A stretch of DNA of 64,000 bases from Rhododendron vialii (lineage: Eukaryota; Streptophyta; Magnoliopsida; Ericales; Ericaceae), in NCBI RefSeq assembly GCF_030253575.1, contig NC_080563.1:16387001-16451000 (forward strand), given 5' to 3'. This document shows positions 13,069-25,175 of this stretch, one piece after another. The first letter of the stretch is position 1; each line of letters begins with the position of its first letter. Position numbers and translations under genes: made by a program. Under the pieces are notes generated by a model. It was not told where the DNA came from, did no database searches, and worked only from the letters and a program-made list of their open reading frames with translations.

Positions 13069-13422
13069 ATTTATATAAATGGTCCTCTTAGTTTCATCCG
13101 AGTCTCATTTTCATCCTTCAAGTATCAATTACAACTCTTTTGACCTTCAAGTTTGGTTTTCGTACCAAATTGGTCCAATCGGCAACTTTAGTCAGCCAAA
13201 CTGGACGAAAAAAATCAGATTGAGGGCAGGCGTCATCAATTGGACTAACTTGGTACGAACTGTAACGTCCAAACTGTCATTAATCTGATTTTTTTCGACA
13301 GTTTGGCTGACAGATGTTATCAATTGAACCAACTTGGTATGCAAACCAAACTTGAAGGTCAAAAGAGTTGCAATTAATACATAGAGGACGAAAATGAAAC
13401 TAGGAGGACCATTTCTATAAAT
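13069..13422. mobile_element. Foldback MITE, about 354 bp
   Basis: The left end 'aaatggtcctcttagtttca' and the right end 'gaaactaggaggaccattt' are inverted matches. Similarity continues through 'ttgaccttcaagtttggt' and its inverse nearly to the centre at about 13265. No protein is encoded. Confidence 0.7.
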
Positions 13423-13429
13423 AATGTTC

Positions 13430-14186
13430 ACAACGTGATCACAATCACTGTACAGATTATTACTCTTAAAAATTCCAAACAAAGAGCCACCACTATTTGC
13501 AAACATAAATTCAGTCACCGGAGCCGTTCCTCGCGACCACCTCGTGGGTGCATCCTTAATCAATTCCATAGCCAGCGATTTCTATGGTACCCGTGCCTCC
13601 GATGGTCATGTTTATACGTGGATCCTGGTATATGAATCATGTTCCGGCTACGCTTCCTTTCGAAGCCTCGCTCTCTACTTTTCGCTCTACAACTCAAACT
13701 TTGTGCTCTGCCAATCGTGTTCGATAGGACTTATTTTCTTTTGTTCTTATTTCGCGAGATTCTATTGTTATTCGTGATCCGTCTATTTTTGGTATTTGCT
13801 TAATGAATTAATTTCTTGAGTCTCATAAAAAAAAAAAAAAAAAACAATTAGGACCAAAATTATTGACCTTCGGAAATATTAAACCTTACCCAGAAAATAA
13901 TGTTCACAACGTCGATGTTATTGTGCAAAATCTACAGATTGCTCTTCAATAAATAACCACAACGACAAAGAAAGAACTACCACTATTTTCATCCAGAAAA
14001 TGATCTAAAATAAACCCAGCATTGAAAACCAAAAAAAAAAAAAACTACAAATTCAAATTTATGGTACTAGTACAGACATAAATTCGGTATGACACGTGTT
14101 CCAATCAAGACAATTCTCCTCTGTGAATTTTAGTATACTAGTATTTTCTTAGTAATCATACTATGCACACACGACTCCCAGACACG
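13430..14186. other. Intergenic 3' of XTH, no gene seen
   Basis: No recognisable coding exon. Contains poly-A runs near 13827 and 14030. The last part, up to 14186, should hold the XTH 3' untranslated region, which is read on the minus strand. Confidence 0.5.
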
Positions 14187-17100
14187 TCAAAATGAAGTAG
14201 CAGCACCACCACCCGCGTCCCGGCGGCCCCGGCGGGACCCACGGCGGCGGTGCTTCTGGTGCCGCCCGAACTTGATCTTCAACGCCTCCTTCAGCCTGCC
14301 CGTATCCTTAAACAAGTGCCGTTCCGCCGGGACGATGACGCACTCCGGTGGCGGCACGGGGTACCTCATCAAATCATAACAATACGAATAATACATGTAC
14401 CTCTCCCTGAACCAGCTCATGGCCTTCCGTCCCTCGGACGAGATGGTGTTAATATCGTCCGCCTCCAGGGCGTCGGTGTCGCGGTCACAGGGGGCGGCGG
14501 CCGCGGGGATCTGCTGGATGGGGTCGACGGTGCAGCCTTCGAGGACAAGGTCGGTGAAGTCGGAGACGAAGGGCTGGAAGTTGTAGTTGACTTTGTATTT
14601 GCCGCCGGAGGTGGCCCAGGTGGAGGCGTCCCAAATGGTGGCGTATAGGGACATGGGTTTTGACGGGTAGTCGCCGCCCATGGCGGGGTTGCGGATTACT
14701 TCTCGTATGGGGACCTCGTCCACGTAGAATCTGAGTTGGAAGAATATGGTGATAGGGATGTCATTGTAATGAGGGAAAAAAGATTGGGACCGAAAAGAAA
14801 TTGTGACAAATTTTGTGTCTGTTATTTCAAATTTCGTTTCGCTATTTTTGTGAGAAATAAGACTATACCCCTTTAAAATGAACGAATTTTCATTCATGGT
14901 GAGATGGCTTACATGGGCTAAACGGTATTGTTTTCATTTACACCCGCAAACTTCTTTCGGTTCATGTTTCGGAACTCATTCTTGTTTTTTCATGATTATA
15001 TTCAGAAATATATATTCACTCCGTTCCAAAATGTTTGTCTGGTCCGTAAAATTGAGTTTTAAAAATAATACAATTTTTACAAGAAAAATTCGAAAGTTTT
15101 ATAACAACTTACTAAATACCAATGAGTTAATTTGTGAAAAAATGGCTTACATGGGCTAAACGGTATTGTTTTCATTTACACCCGCAAACTTCTTTCGGTT
15201 CATGTTTCGGAACTCATTCTTGTTTTTTCATGATTATATTCAGAAATATATATTCACTCCGTCCCAAAATGTTTGTCTGGTCCATAAAATTGAGTTTTAA
15301 AAATAATACAATTTTTACAAGAAAAATTCGAAAGTTTTATAACAACTTACTAAATACCAATGAGTTAATTTGTGAAAAAAAATTGAATTTTTTCTTTAAA
15401 AAATTACATTATTTTCAAGTTATCGTTTTGCAGACCGGATAAACAATTTGGAACAGAAGGAATAATACTTAACACCAACTCTTATTGTACGCAACTCATG
15501 TGACATACAATAAATCTCAAATGATTTGTTAATAAGATATGGATTCGACTTTTAAGAGCATACGCAATGATAATAATCAAAATCAATAACCAAAATGTGT
15601 CATGTTAGCATTTGATTATCCATTAGTTTATAATCAAACTTAATAATATCTACCTCCATATTGGTTATTTTTGCATCTCTAACAAAAAAAAAACTCCACA
15701 ATGCACATCTGTCCAATCCCAAACGAGTTCCAATCACGCAGCCGACCACACAAATTATTCGCCTTAATGAGGCGATTCCAAAACTAAAAAGCCGATCGCC
15801 GGAAACATTATCACGCGCCCTCACGCGCCGCCTAAAGAGACTGCGAGTGGATTTGGTGCGTTCGGCGCGTGATGCGAGTGGATCTCACGCGCAGCCTCTT
15901 TAGGCGGCGCGTGAGGAGGTTTAGGACGACCGACCTTTCAGTTTTGGAATCGTCTTGTCGATACAAATAATTTGGCATGGTCGGATGCGAGATTGATACT
16001 TGTTTACGAAAAAACCGAATTTGGTTATTGAGTTTTGGTTATTAGTAAAAATTGTTATGTTTGGTTATGAAATTGATAAAATTTGGTTATTTGATAAAAG
16101 ACTTATAACTATGCTTATTACAATGTGGAGTATTTTTTGAACATTGTTGTTAAGTTTACTTATACACACCCATTTGCTTATCACAATGTGAATGCTCTAG
16201 AGGACCCGGAGGCTGGAGGAACTTTTATATTTGAAAAAACAATGCAAATCCATTGGAAATTTAAGGGGTGACTATTCACAGCCCCGTATTTTTCCCCTTA
16301 ACCCACTACAATTCGGTAAATAGTTGTTGAAAATCATACATAACATTTCGGTAAATAGCTGTTGAAAACAAAATTATATTTTGGTAACTACATGTCGAAA
16401 ATATGTTCAACCTTCGGTAAACAACTGCCGAACATACATTTTCGGTAAATAACTGTTAAAAAAATATTATATTTCGGTAATTGTATGCTGAAAATGTATC
16501 TCAATTTTCGTAATTAATTATCGAGTATAATTAGAATTTTTTAACGGGCTAAGGGAGAAAATACGGGGCTGCGAATAGTCGTCTCCAAATTTATTGATAG
16601 GAAAGATGTGTTGCCAGTGTATTATCAAAATCACCCCCAAGATTTTAAAAAATTATGAATTTTCCCCTCATGTTTGGAACATTACAAAGTACACCCTATC
16701 TCATTACAATTACTCCCTTATATCATGATGTGGCCTCTAGGAAAATTGATGAAATCTGGACGACATCATCAAATCCTAATTACGATGCATCACAGTGTCC
16801 TTTTGTAGCTTGCTAAAGACTGCAGATGTGTGAAAATAGCCTTTCACATGCTAAAAAAAGATAGATTGGTCAACTGTAGTTTAGATTTGATGATGACAGA
16901 CAAATTCTATCGGATTTCCTAATGACTACATCACGGAAAATGGGTAAATTTGTAATGAGACGGGTTATTTTGTAATCCCAAAGCATGAGGGCAATTTGTA
17001 ATTTTTAAAAACCTCAGGGTTAATTTTTGGTAACTTTAACCATTGCAAAAGTCCCATAGTAAAAAGATTTGGAATAGACGTGTAATGCATGGAGGATGTT

Positions 17101-18468
17101 GGGCAGGAAGAAATGAATGTGGCTACCACATTTGATATTTTTACACCTCTAGACTCTATATCTAAGTTTGGCTATTTCTCTGCCTAATTCCGAGAAAGAT
17201 CATCAGTTTTTAGGCCACATTTTCATTATTGCTAGGCATGCATGGTCAGATCAAGCTGGCACACTAAATATGTGGTTACAACCCATGGTTGCACTTGCAC
17301 CAGCTAGCCAAAATCTACTAATATTGTCAATTTTGGTTGGTGCTTTCTGTCAATTCATTTAATTTAAAGCTAATCGTGAGTGATCATAAACCTAATTATC
17401 ATTTCAATGGTCTAGCAATCTACGCATACCTTACAAAGGATCCAAACACTCTGCATTGTGTCACTATTTTTTTTTTTCTGGTCAGAGTGCTCGTAAATTG
17501 ACCTAAATACTCTAAATTTCGCAAAATTAAAAAGGTATTGTTCTTTTTGATTTTCTAATCATTATTTTTGGTTATTGAGTCCTCAACAAATCCTTAATTA
17601 TTGCTCCATCTTATGTAATTATTCTCTTGAATACTAATGAATGGGAAAATGACGGCTAATGACGTGTTTTGATAATTAATATCCTCCAAGGACATTTTCA
17701 GGATTAACAAATATTCTTAGCTTGTCATTGGCGAGTATTAATTATCAAAACATGTCTTGGGGCCGTCATTTTCCCTTATGAATTCCCTTTCTGAATTAAG
17801 GTGGTCAGCATCTAACATGTCCTAATTTTGTAGTTTAATGGGATTGGGAAGTTTTCTTTGTGGTCCATATAATTGCAACTTCATCATAATTATGAATGTT
17901 CTTAATTTCTTGAATTAGACAATTCATAAATCTTCAAATTTAATTCAAACATTTTTGCAACCGAAATTGCCTCACAATTACCATCAATCCTATTCATCAT
18001 TGACAGATACATCTGATAATGATTTACAAGAATCTTGCATTTTTTCGGATATGTGTTGGAATCAAAAGGCAGTTCTAGCCACAAAAATACTAGCAAATAA
18101 CAATTATGTTTTAGATTAGACGCATAAGAAGATATACAAGACGGGGAGATAGAATTCATAAGGATATGGCTCGTCTGCCAGAGGCGCAGTCCAAATGATC
18201 ACAATCATCGGTTAGCGTTTTCAATTATCGAGATTTGTTTTGAATCATATCTTTTACCGGTAATAATATAGTTTAACCGGTTAAAGATTTTACAGATCTG
18301 AACCATTAATTATCAATATGAACGATCTATATTGAATTGTATACTCTTTTTTGCAATCAACTGTAGAGATGCCGGATCCAATTCACAACGTAGGAAGCAC
18401 AATAGTTGGCTTGGCCAAGCATGACCCACAAAATCAAAGAGATTCGTACTACCAAGATACGTAAGGAG

Positions 18469-18521
<53 letters not shown>

Positions 18522-20703
18522 AATGAGCTTAAAAATGCACAAACCAAGTAGCATATAAACATAGCACGTTTAGCCTTTTTTCCATTCAAAAGTCCTACTC
18601 AAACTTTCTGGCCAGGGAAAAGGAAAATAAGAAAATAGACAAAACAAAAGTGGGAAAAAATGTACTTACATGATGCTTTTGGAGGTCCAGAGAATGGTGT
18701 ATCTATGGAACTGTTTTGTAGGGTCGAACCACAACGAGTACCTCTCTTCTCTACCGCGGCTCGTGCTTCCGTTCCCGTACAGATTTGTTTGAAACCTCCA
18801 CGGCTTTCCAGGGATGTTACCCAAGAACTCGAAGTCCAATTCGTCGTGGTTTTTCTCGAACACGTCGACGTTTGATGTCTGCGTCAAAGATTATGGAGCG
18901 ACAACTTGTTATATTTGTTAACTGATGATGATCAAGTAGCCATTTCGTTTGTGAGCATTTACTTGTCTAAAACTAAACAAATATATATCCGCGTACGCAG
19001 AACGATGTGCGTACGTACGTAACTTTTTCTATACAAAAATGTATGCATGCTTAAATTACGAAAAAGGGTCTCGTCACATTGTTATTTTCTTGGCTAAACA
19101 GAAGTCCTTTTCCGGAGCTGTCATTGGACAAACACATTAAACCAACAGAAAATGCATAGAAAAGTATATATCGTCATGGTGCCAAATTTGTGAGCCTATT
19201 TTATCTTTTAAAAAAAAATTATTTACAGAAAAGCTATCGCCATATTAACTGCAAGAGGTTGGCTAAATGGTCTTGGCATGAGACTTGGGTGTTTGCTCCA
19301 TCATAAGGTCTCAGATTCGATTCTCCTTATCAACAACTCTTGTAGTCACCTCACCCTTAAGCATAAGCGTGTGAAATGACTGTAGGAGGGGCTGTACGGA
19401 TTAGTCCGAGGTGCGCGTAAACTCGCTCGGAACACCTATTACCAAAAAGAAAAACTATCGCCATATTTGTTCCTATAATTATTGGAGTATTTAAGAAGAC
19501 TCACATAAAATGCAACGACGATGCCGGCGGAGTAATTGGATGGCAACTTGATTTTGGCACTGAATAGCCCATAATTGTAGTATTCTGACGAAATAAAACC
19601 AGAGCCTGGAGACCAAAAGTAACGCCAAAACCAATCAATTTAACTAGATTAGTCGACGTACTCCCATTCAAAATAAACTATATTCTGCAGTAAATTGATA
19701 CAAACTGAGGCAACAGAGAAGTTTTTGGGTGCCGGGCGGTACCGCACACGTGGTACCCGTCGGCGATCCAGCCGTCCAAAACACTTTTGGAAGGTCTTAA
19801 TTTTAAAAGAAAGAAAGAGGAGAGAGAGTGGTCGGGTGAGAGAAGAGAAAGTGTAAAAATCTGGACCATCCAAAAGTATTTTGGATGTCTGGGAAGTACC
19901 CGCTCTGCACCCAAAAATTTCTCGAGGTGACAAGTCCTGGTTTTACCTCCCCAAAAAGAAAAATCTCTACTAAGGTCTTTTCATGATAAAACAGTGTCCA
20001 GATCAGTTTAAAAAAAAATTATATTAAAAAAATCATATAAAGTACGCACAAAGTTTGTTCAAAATGCCGTTCGTGGTTTCATCGGCATGTCATAACCAAT
20101 TCTTCGCTTTTAGGATACTGTTTTTCAAATAAAAAACACTCATCATGTTTTCATATTACCACTTTTTTTTTTTTTTTGAAGCTTATTTTGTGTTGAATAA
20201 TTACAAAACACCTTTTCGTAATTTGTTTTCCAAAAGAATTCCTTGGCAACAACTTTCAAAATCCATGTGAAAGGTATTAGTCCTAATTTTGAAAACAACA
20301 AACCATGAGCCGCGATCAATTTCCACAATATTTTTTGGATTCTTTTTCAAAATAATTCGAAATGATATTCAACATCCATCGACGTTGTATAAAGTACATA
20401 TTATTGATTATGAAAACAGCAACAGAACATAACCGCGATCAATTTTATAATATGTGAGTGCACGTAGTTAGAGAGACAGAGAGACAGCGTACCGGAATAG
20501 CGGTTGAGGAGGAGAGAAACGGTCTTATCGTTGTCAGACCGAATGATATTGAAATCGCTAAAGAGAGGCGTGTAGCCTTGGTCGAAGGTGATGGTGGAGA
20601 AGTTGAACGCCGCGGCAAAGTTGGCGAAGAGACAGAAGGAGGAGAGGAGGAGGAGAGAGAGGGGAGTTATTACCGTTTTAGAGAGAGAACGTGAACAATC
20701 CAT
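14187..20703 (-). CDS. XTH30: Xyloglucan endotransglucosylase/hydrolase, subgroup III-B (XTH29/30-like), 4 exons
   Basis: Minus-strand exons 20703-20493, 19605-19505, 18878-18670 and 14730-14187 (phases 1, 0, 2; GT-AG) give 354 residues. XTHs are family-16 glycoside hydrolases that cut and rejoin xyloglucan in the wall. Visible: a hydrophobic signal peptide (about 1-32); the lead-in 'NRYSGSGFISSEYYNYG'; active site HDELDFEFLG at 115-124 with nucleophile Glu117 and acid/base Glu121; a glycosylation sequon at Asn140; 'YATIWDASTWATSGGKYK' in exon 4; and a C-terminal XET_C domain with paired cysteines and 'ECVIVPAE'. The tail (about 325-354) is unusually basic. Leu rather than Ile within the DEIDFEFLG motif and the exon 4 sequence point to XTH29/30; the exact orthologue number is inferred. 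The 3.9-kb last intron is long and carries repeats. All catalytic residues are intact. Confidence 0.94.
14904..15379. repeat. 238-bp tandem duplication in the XTH intron
   Basis: Copy 1 is 14904-15141 and copy 2 is 15142-15379. Reading them side by side I see two substitutions (ccgttcc/ccgtccc and ggtccgt/ggtccat). The near identity implies a recent event. The unit includes the left part of a Stowaway-like MITE. Confidence 0.9.
15254..15464. mobile_element. Stowaway-like MITE (decayed ends)
   Basis: Starts 'cactccgtcccaaaatgttt' and ends near 'aatttggaacagaaggaat', a degraded form of the CTCCCTCCGTCCC terminus. The interior ('gagttttaaaaataatac', 'cagaccggataaac') resembles the element at 23740-23952. 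The left half also occurs in duplicated copy 1. Confidence 0.6.
16264..16586. mobile_element. Short TIR element, about 323 bp, with internal repeats
   Basis: The ends 'gactattcacagccccgtat' and 'atacggggctgcgaatagtc' are inverted matches, flanked by the direct repeat AAATTTA (16257-16263 and 16587-16593). The interior holds about five diverged copies of a roughly 45-bp unit around 'ttcggtaaatagctgttgaa'. It lies in the long XTH intron. Confidence 0.7.
17643..17775. mobile_element. Small foldback MITE, about 133 bp
   Basis: The ends 'gggaaaatgacggc' and 'gccgtcattttccc' are perfect inverse matches. Inner arms around 'tgttttgataattaat' are also inverted. Flanks 'taatgaat' and 'ttatgaat' look like an 8-bp target duplication with one difference. 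Confidence 0.7.
18473..18520. repeat. (CT)n microsatellite
   Basis: Uninterrupted CT run of 48 bp in the XTH last intron. Confidence 0.9.
19247..19447 (+). mobile_element. SINE (tRNA-derived), about 200 bp
   Basis: An internal polymerase III A-box-like 'tggctaaatggtc' near the 5' end and a B-box-like 'agattcgattc' about 45 bp later give a tRNA-derived head. The 3' part 'ggattagtccgaggtgcgcg' is a sequence common in plant SINE tails, and the end is A-rich. A 20-bp target duplication with one mismatch ('agaaaagctatcgccatatt') flanks it at 19227-19246 and 19448-19467. It lies in XTH intron 2. Confidence 0.85.
19716..19923. mobile_element. Short TIR element, 208 bp
   Basis: Inverted ends 'gagaagtttttgggtgc' and 'gcacccaaaaatttctc' differ at one position. 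The flanks GAGGCAACA (19707-19715) and GAGGTGACA (19924-19932) look like an aged 9-bp duplication, suggesting a Mutator-type MITE. It lies in XTH intron 1. Confidence 0.7.
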
Positions 20704-21249
20704 TTGTGTTCTTTTTTATCGGTCTTCTGTTTTTCCTTCTTCAAATGTTTCTCTCTCCTCCTCCTCTCTCTCTCTGTGTGTGTGTGTGTGTGTTTTCGTT
20801 ATTACAAGCCTTACATTACGTAACGTAACGATATTGAAAAGGAGGAGAGGAAGAGCCGTAGGCATTTGGCTGGCTATGGTTTTGTCGTTTGACAAAATCG
20901 CCCTTGTGTTATTGGGAAATCACAACTCTGCCACTGCACAGCGTTTTCATTTGGGAGCATTTACCTTTTTTGGTCGACATAAAATTAGGAAACCTTTATT
21001 TTTTCAATTGAGAGATAAGTGTCAGTTGCGTCCAAATAATTTAATTGCCGAATCAAGATTTTTTCTATTTACCTTTCTATGTGCCTCTTTCCGATCATAT
21101 GATCTCCGGCCAATTTTCACTAGCATAACCCGACAAGTTTTGTGACATTCTAGTCGAGCACAGCTTCGAGTTTTTGGGAGTTCAAAGTGAATTTTTTGAA
21201 CCAAGAATTCTTGTACAGCGTCCACTACCATTTTCAGAATTTATTCTTG
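20704..21249 (-). promoter_or_regulatory. XTH upstream region
   Basis: Sequence immediately upstream of the XTH ATG on the minus strand. It contains a composite CT/GT microsatellite at about 20766-20793, so the leader is purine/pyrimidine-rich. No TATA box can be placed with confidence. Confidence 0.35.
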
Positions 21250-21251
21250 TA

Positions 21252-21485
21252 CTCCCTCCGTCCCAAATTGGATGTCAATTTTTGATATCCGTGCCAATTT
21301 CAATTCCTTATATCTTTCAATATAGATCTCAAAAAATATGCAATATGGATCTTATTCGATAGTTCTCGATTAATTCTATTATACAAAGTTTTCAAACTCA
21401 TGAAAAACATTATAAATTGAAAGATATAAGAGATGAAAAATGACACGAAGTTCAAAAATTGTCATTCTTTTTGGGACGGAGGGAG
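21252..21485. mobile_element. Stowaway MITE
   Basis: Perfect inverted ends 'ctccctccgtccca' and 'tgggacggagggag' (the right end reads 'ttgggacggagggag'), flanked by the TA duplication at 21250-21251 and 21486-21487. It is 234 bp long and non-coding. It lies about 550 bp upstream of the XTH start. Confidence 0.9.
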
Positions 21486-21566
21486 TATGTTTGAAGATGT
21501 TATACTTGTCTAGGTCCTTTTGGTAGTACTTTTATCATTTCGTTCACTCCTTCATGAGTCCTGCTA

Positions 21567-21910
21567 CACACACAGCAGATCTGTGCACAGATTTCATTAT
21601 GTGGCCTACCACGGGTCCACACAAATTATCCGAGCCATTCATTAAATATAAAATATTTTCAAGGGTTTCTGTAAAAAATAAGCTCAATCCGATACTTATA
21701 GGTGCTTCATCTAATCATCTAACTTTTCATTCAGATTTTCGGATAATGAAAAGTTATATAGTTGGATCGAGTACATATAGGTATTGGATTGAGCCTATTT
21801 TTTAGTGAGACCTTTGAAAAAATGTTTTACATTTAATGAACGGCTCGGATGATTTGTGTGGAACCCGTGGTGGGTCCCACAACGAAATCTGTGCACAGAT
21901 TTGCCGTGTG
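21567..21910. mobile_element. Foldback MITE with 'ATCTGTGCACAGAT' ends
   Basis: The left part 'agatctgtgcacagatttca' is inverted at the right as 'gaaatctgtgcacagatttg'. Inner arms such as 'ataagctcaatccgatactt' are also mirrored. TA lies on both sides (21565-21566 and 21911-21912). Related sequence occurs at about 37020-38370. Confidence 0.75.
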
Positions 21911-22479
21911 TATAGACTTTCTACTCCTTCATAACTAGCACGTATTTTGTCTTTGTTGTTTGAATTTTGTCCTGCTTATGTGGCATATTTTCTTGTGTTA
22001 TAAACTATATAAAATATTTTAACTTTTAAAGTACACGTCTATTTTTCATGAAATTTTGTATATTTTTTAATTTACTGATCAATAAGATATATTGTATCAA
22101 ATAAGATCCATATTGAATTCATATATATGAAATTAGATACACTATCAAATTAGTAATAGAAAAAAAAATTCACACACCCTCTCTTTCACAAATTCACGCA
22201 CCCCTCATTCACAATTTTACATACCCTTTGAATCTCCATGTAAATTTGTCAACTATTAAAAAATTTACACACCTTGAAATAGGGTGCGAATTTGTTAAGA
22301 ATTAATTACTACATTTTCAACAGACAATTCAAAGTCACTCGCACGTACTACTCTTCAATACCAAATGCTGCAATGCAAGCAACGCACACCAATAAGGACA
22401 TTTCAAATTCTCATCTTCTAATCACTAAGAATTGAACTGCAAGAGTAGAGAAAGAAACTTTAGAAATCATTATGCCGTA

Positions 22480-23200
22480 AGTGAGACTCTAGTGACAGTA
22501 CAGTGATGAGCTGGTTTCTGACGTGGACGTGGTCGATCTCGTATACCTGCAAGCAAGAATTTGACACCAATGTATGTGATGCTGGCCAGCACTCCTCGAT
22601 CCGATACCTAAGTCAGTATCTTTGTGGAGAAATCTATGAAAGCTCTAGCAAATTGTCGCACTAGTGGTATGTACCCGTACCCGTTCCCGTTCGATGGGGG
22701 ATGATTTACATAGGCGATTTTGGTGGTAAAGTCCCCATAGGACTGGATTGTGGAATAGTCGGACATCAATAAAGATGGCCCTTGCAGAGTCCAGTGACCG
22801 GAGTCTTCCTATTCCGTCGAAAAAGGAGCCGTGATAGGGTTAGACTTTTTATAGTTATTCGTGATGAAGGTTTAGGCCGTGTAGGAGGGTAGCTTAGCTT
22901 ACCCGTGTCTCCAAGATCATGAGGATCCTGAGGGACTTGGAGTACTTTGAAATTATCCTTGTGGAGTTTAGGATGGCAAAAGAGACCCCTTTTACGTACA
23001 CCTGGAAAACTTATTAGGTAAACTTTATCCTGTATTCTGCGTGTGAGCGTTGCAGACCAGTAGGCCGAGCAGGTATCAGACCGAGCGGCCGGAGCAGGTC
23101 TGGTCGGTTCAGGTCTATAGATTAAGAATTTCTTCCAATACTCCATTGGTTTTAAAGTATTTCAAATACCTCATCCTGAGGCAAAAGGTGAACGGAATGG
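22480..23200. mobile_element. Probable LTR-retroelement remnant
   Basis: A GC-richer block unlike its surroundings, without open frames, reminiscent of plant LTR sequence. I could not find matching ends or a target duplication, so the class is a guess. Confidence 0.3.
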
Positions 23201-23212
23201 GAACAACGTCTT

Positions 23213-23362
23213 TCAAATTACGTCCGCGAGGAGAGGAATGTTGAATCGATCCTCGAATTCGTTCCGGAACTTGGACTTCCAATCGGGATAGTTGTAGTCG
23301 ATCGCTGAGGCCGCGGTCGCCTCTTGTTCTCCGCATGCACGCAAATCCTTTTCTAGAATAGA
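23213..23362 (-). pseudogene. Unidentified coding-like fragment
   Basis: On the minus strand a frame reads 'KDLRACGEQEATAASAIDYN' and then 'YPDWKSKFRNEFEDRFNIPL', which has the composition and codon use of a real exon. No start, partner exon or domain could be recognised. It may be a gene fragment carried by a transposable element or a relic of a lost gene. Confidence 0.35.
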
Positions 23363-23739
23363 CCAGACTTTTCTAGGATTAAAAAAAATGGTACTGTTGC
23401 TAATGCCAAAACAGTTTTTTTTTTTTTTTACAAACGAAAACAGTTTTAACATTATCATTTTTCAGTAAAAATAACAATAATTATTAGGCGTGTGTGAGGT
23501 ATCAAAAGCGAGCGTAATTGCGTAATGGTAGGAAGGGCATTTGTGAAAAGAGTCCTTCTACCATTACACCCATTCACACACTCATTTACACACCCCACTC
23601 ACAACTGTGTCTACCTAACGGGGTGAAAAGGAGCAACAATTCTTCGCCTTTGGGCTGGAAAAACACGGGTGACACCGTGTTCAAATGCCACGCTGGCATT
23701 GGCGTGACCCCTTGTTTTCTTGTCTCTATCTATCTATTA

Positions 23740-23952
23740 CTACCTCCGTCCCAAAATATTTGTCCGATTGCAAAAAGACGACTCAAAATTAATACATTTC
23801 TTTCAATAGAAATTCAAACTTTTTTCATAAATTACAAGTATTTATCGATATCTAATGAATTGTTGAAATTTTTTTGAATTTTTCTTGCAAAAATTGTATT
23901 ATTTTTACGTCTTCGTTTTGCGGACCGAACAAATATTATGGGACGGAGGGAG
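23740..23952. mobile_element. Stowaway MITE
   Basis: Left end 'ctacctccgtcccaaaata' and right end 'attatgggacggagggag', flanked by TA (23738-23739 and 23953-23954). The left terminus has one change from the CTCCCTCC consensus. 213 bp. Confidence 0.88.
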
Positions 23953-23954
23953 TA

Positions 23955-24797
23955 TCTGCCAGGATAAAAGTCAAAAGACATGGCTTGGCTCACGAGCACG
24001 AGCACGACTTCAAAACACACTCTAGAAACAACTGTCTCTAAAAGTATTCGATTCGTGCGGGCCCATACACATTGAACGGTTCTAAAAGTAACTGTGTTTA
24101 AAATTGTATTTATATTATTGCTCTTTGATCATACCCGACAAAAAACTTTTTCGTTCCCTCATGAGTTCACTGCGGTAATTGAAATCGTTCATTTCAGATG
24201 CCTTGCGAAAATTAACTTCCCCGATTATGTTCACCTTCCAAAAATGTGGGTCCGACAATACCCGCCTTATTGATAATTGGTTGATAGATTACCTTACATT
24301 ATATACTTAACTCTTATCTTAACCAAAGTCACTTAGTATTGTTAGTTGTTAATTAGAAAATAAGTGAAACAGTGATTAGTTTTGTTTTAAACCTTATTAT
24401 ATATAAGATAATAAGACACTATGAAGGAAAATCAGGGAAAAGACTAGAAGCAATTCCAAATTTTCGAGAGGACAACTGCATCTAATAGTTTAAATCTTTT
24501 TTTGTCTAGCTGTTAGTCAGGACCATTGCATCTCACTACTTGCGTGTGAGACTGGTATTTCCGTTGAACTTATAGTAAATGTGGAATTGTTTGGGATTAT
24601 TTCTCTCCCTAATGGGACTAGTAGTTGAGTTTGCTTATAGTAATTGTGGGGTTGTTTCAACTTTCATGTAATTCTTATACTTGTATTCTCCTACCGATTG
24701 AAAAAAAAAGAGAGAAAATATTTTAAATTTGGATAAAATAATACTCCAAGCGATGCTTTACGAGATAGAATGTTGACCTATTAAGAAACAACAAGTG
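23955..24797. other. Intergenic, nothing recognised
   Basis: AT-rich, no coding exon, RNA gene or clear repeat seen. Confidence 0.5.
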
Positions 24798-25175
24798 AGC
24801 AAGATGAGTGTAACAGAAATGAGAATGTTGAGGTGGATGTGTAGTAAGACTAGACGAGATATGATTAGAAATGAAACGGTTTATGAGAGGAAAGGTGTAA
24901 CACCTATAGAGGAGAAATTGGCTAAGGTGATTTGGGCATGTCTATCGTACACCAGGAGATGTAGTTGTTAAGAGAGCGGATATGATAGCTTTGGGTAGCA
25001 ATGGTACGGGGAGCGGTGAACCTAAATTGACATTAGAGGCTGTTGTTCGCAAAGATACGAGTATAATGCGTTTGTGTGAACAAGTGATCCTTAACAGAGC
25101 TCAATGGAGGAAAAAGATTCAATTAGCCGACCCCAGGTGATTGAGACATAAGGCTCGGTTTGGTTATAAAATAAT
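24798..25175 (+). mobile_element. LINE reverse-transcriptase C-terminal remnant
   Basis: The plus-strand frame reads 'KMSVTEMRMLRWMCSKTRRD', then 'ERKGVTPIEEKLAKVIWACL'. After a frame break come 'LTLEAVVRKDTSIMRLCEQV' and 'NRAQWRKKIQLADP'. This matches the familiar tail of plant LINE polyproteins ('MRMLRWMCGHTR... RWFGHV... W...I'). It is 5'-truncated and carries a frameshift and stops, so it is dead. Confidence 0.75.

Noticed and set aside
13500..13790. Possible organelle DNA insertion
   Set aside because: Composition differs slightly from the flanks, but I recognise no plastid or mitochondrial gene sequence in it.
14250..14648. 132-codon plus-strand frame opposite XTH exon 4
   Set aside because: Antisense shadow of a GC-rich conserved XTH exon; the minus-strand reading is clearly the gene.
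19247..19330. tRNA gene suggested by A-box and B-box-like motifs
   Set aside because: It is the head of a SINE with a target duplication; no complete cloverleaf.
3689..20703. CSLD and XTH as a cell-wall gene cluster
   Set aside because: Only two genes, opposite strands, with about 5.4 kb of transposon-rich DNA between them; no further wall genes nearby.
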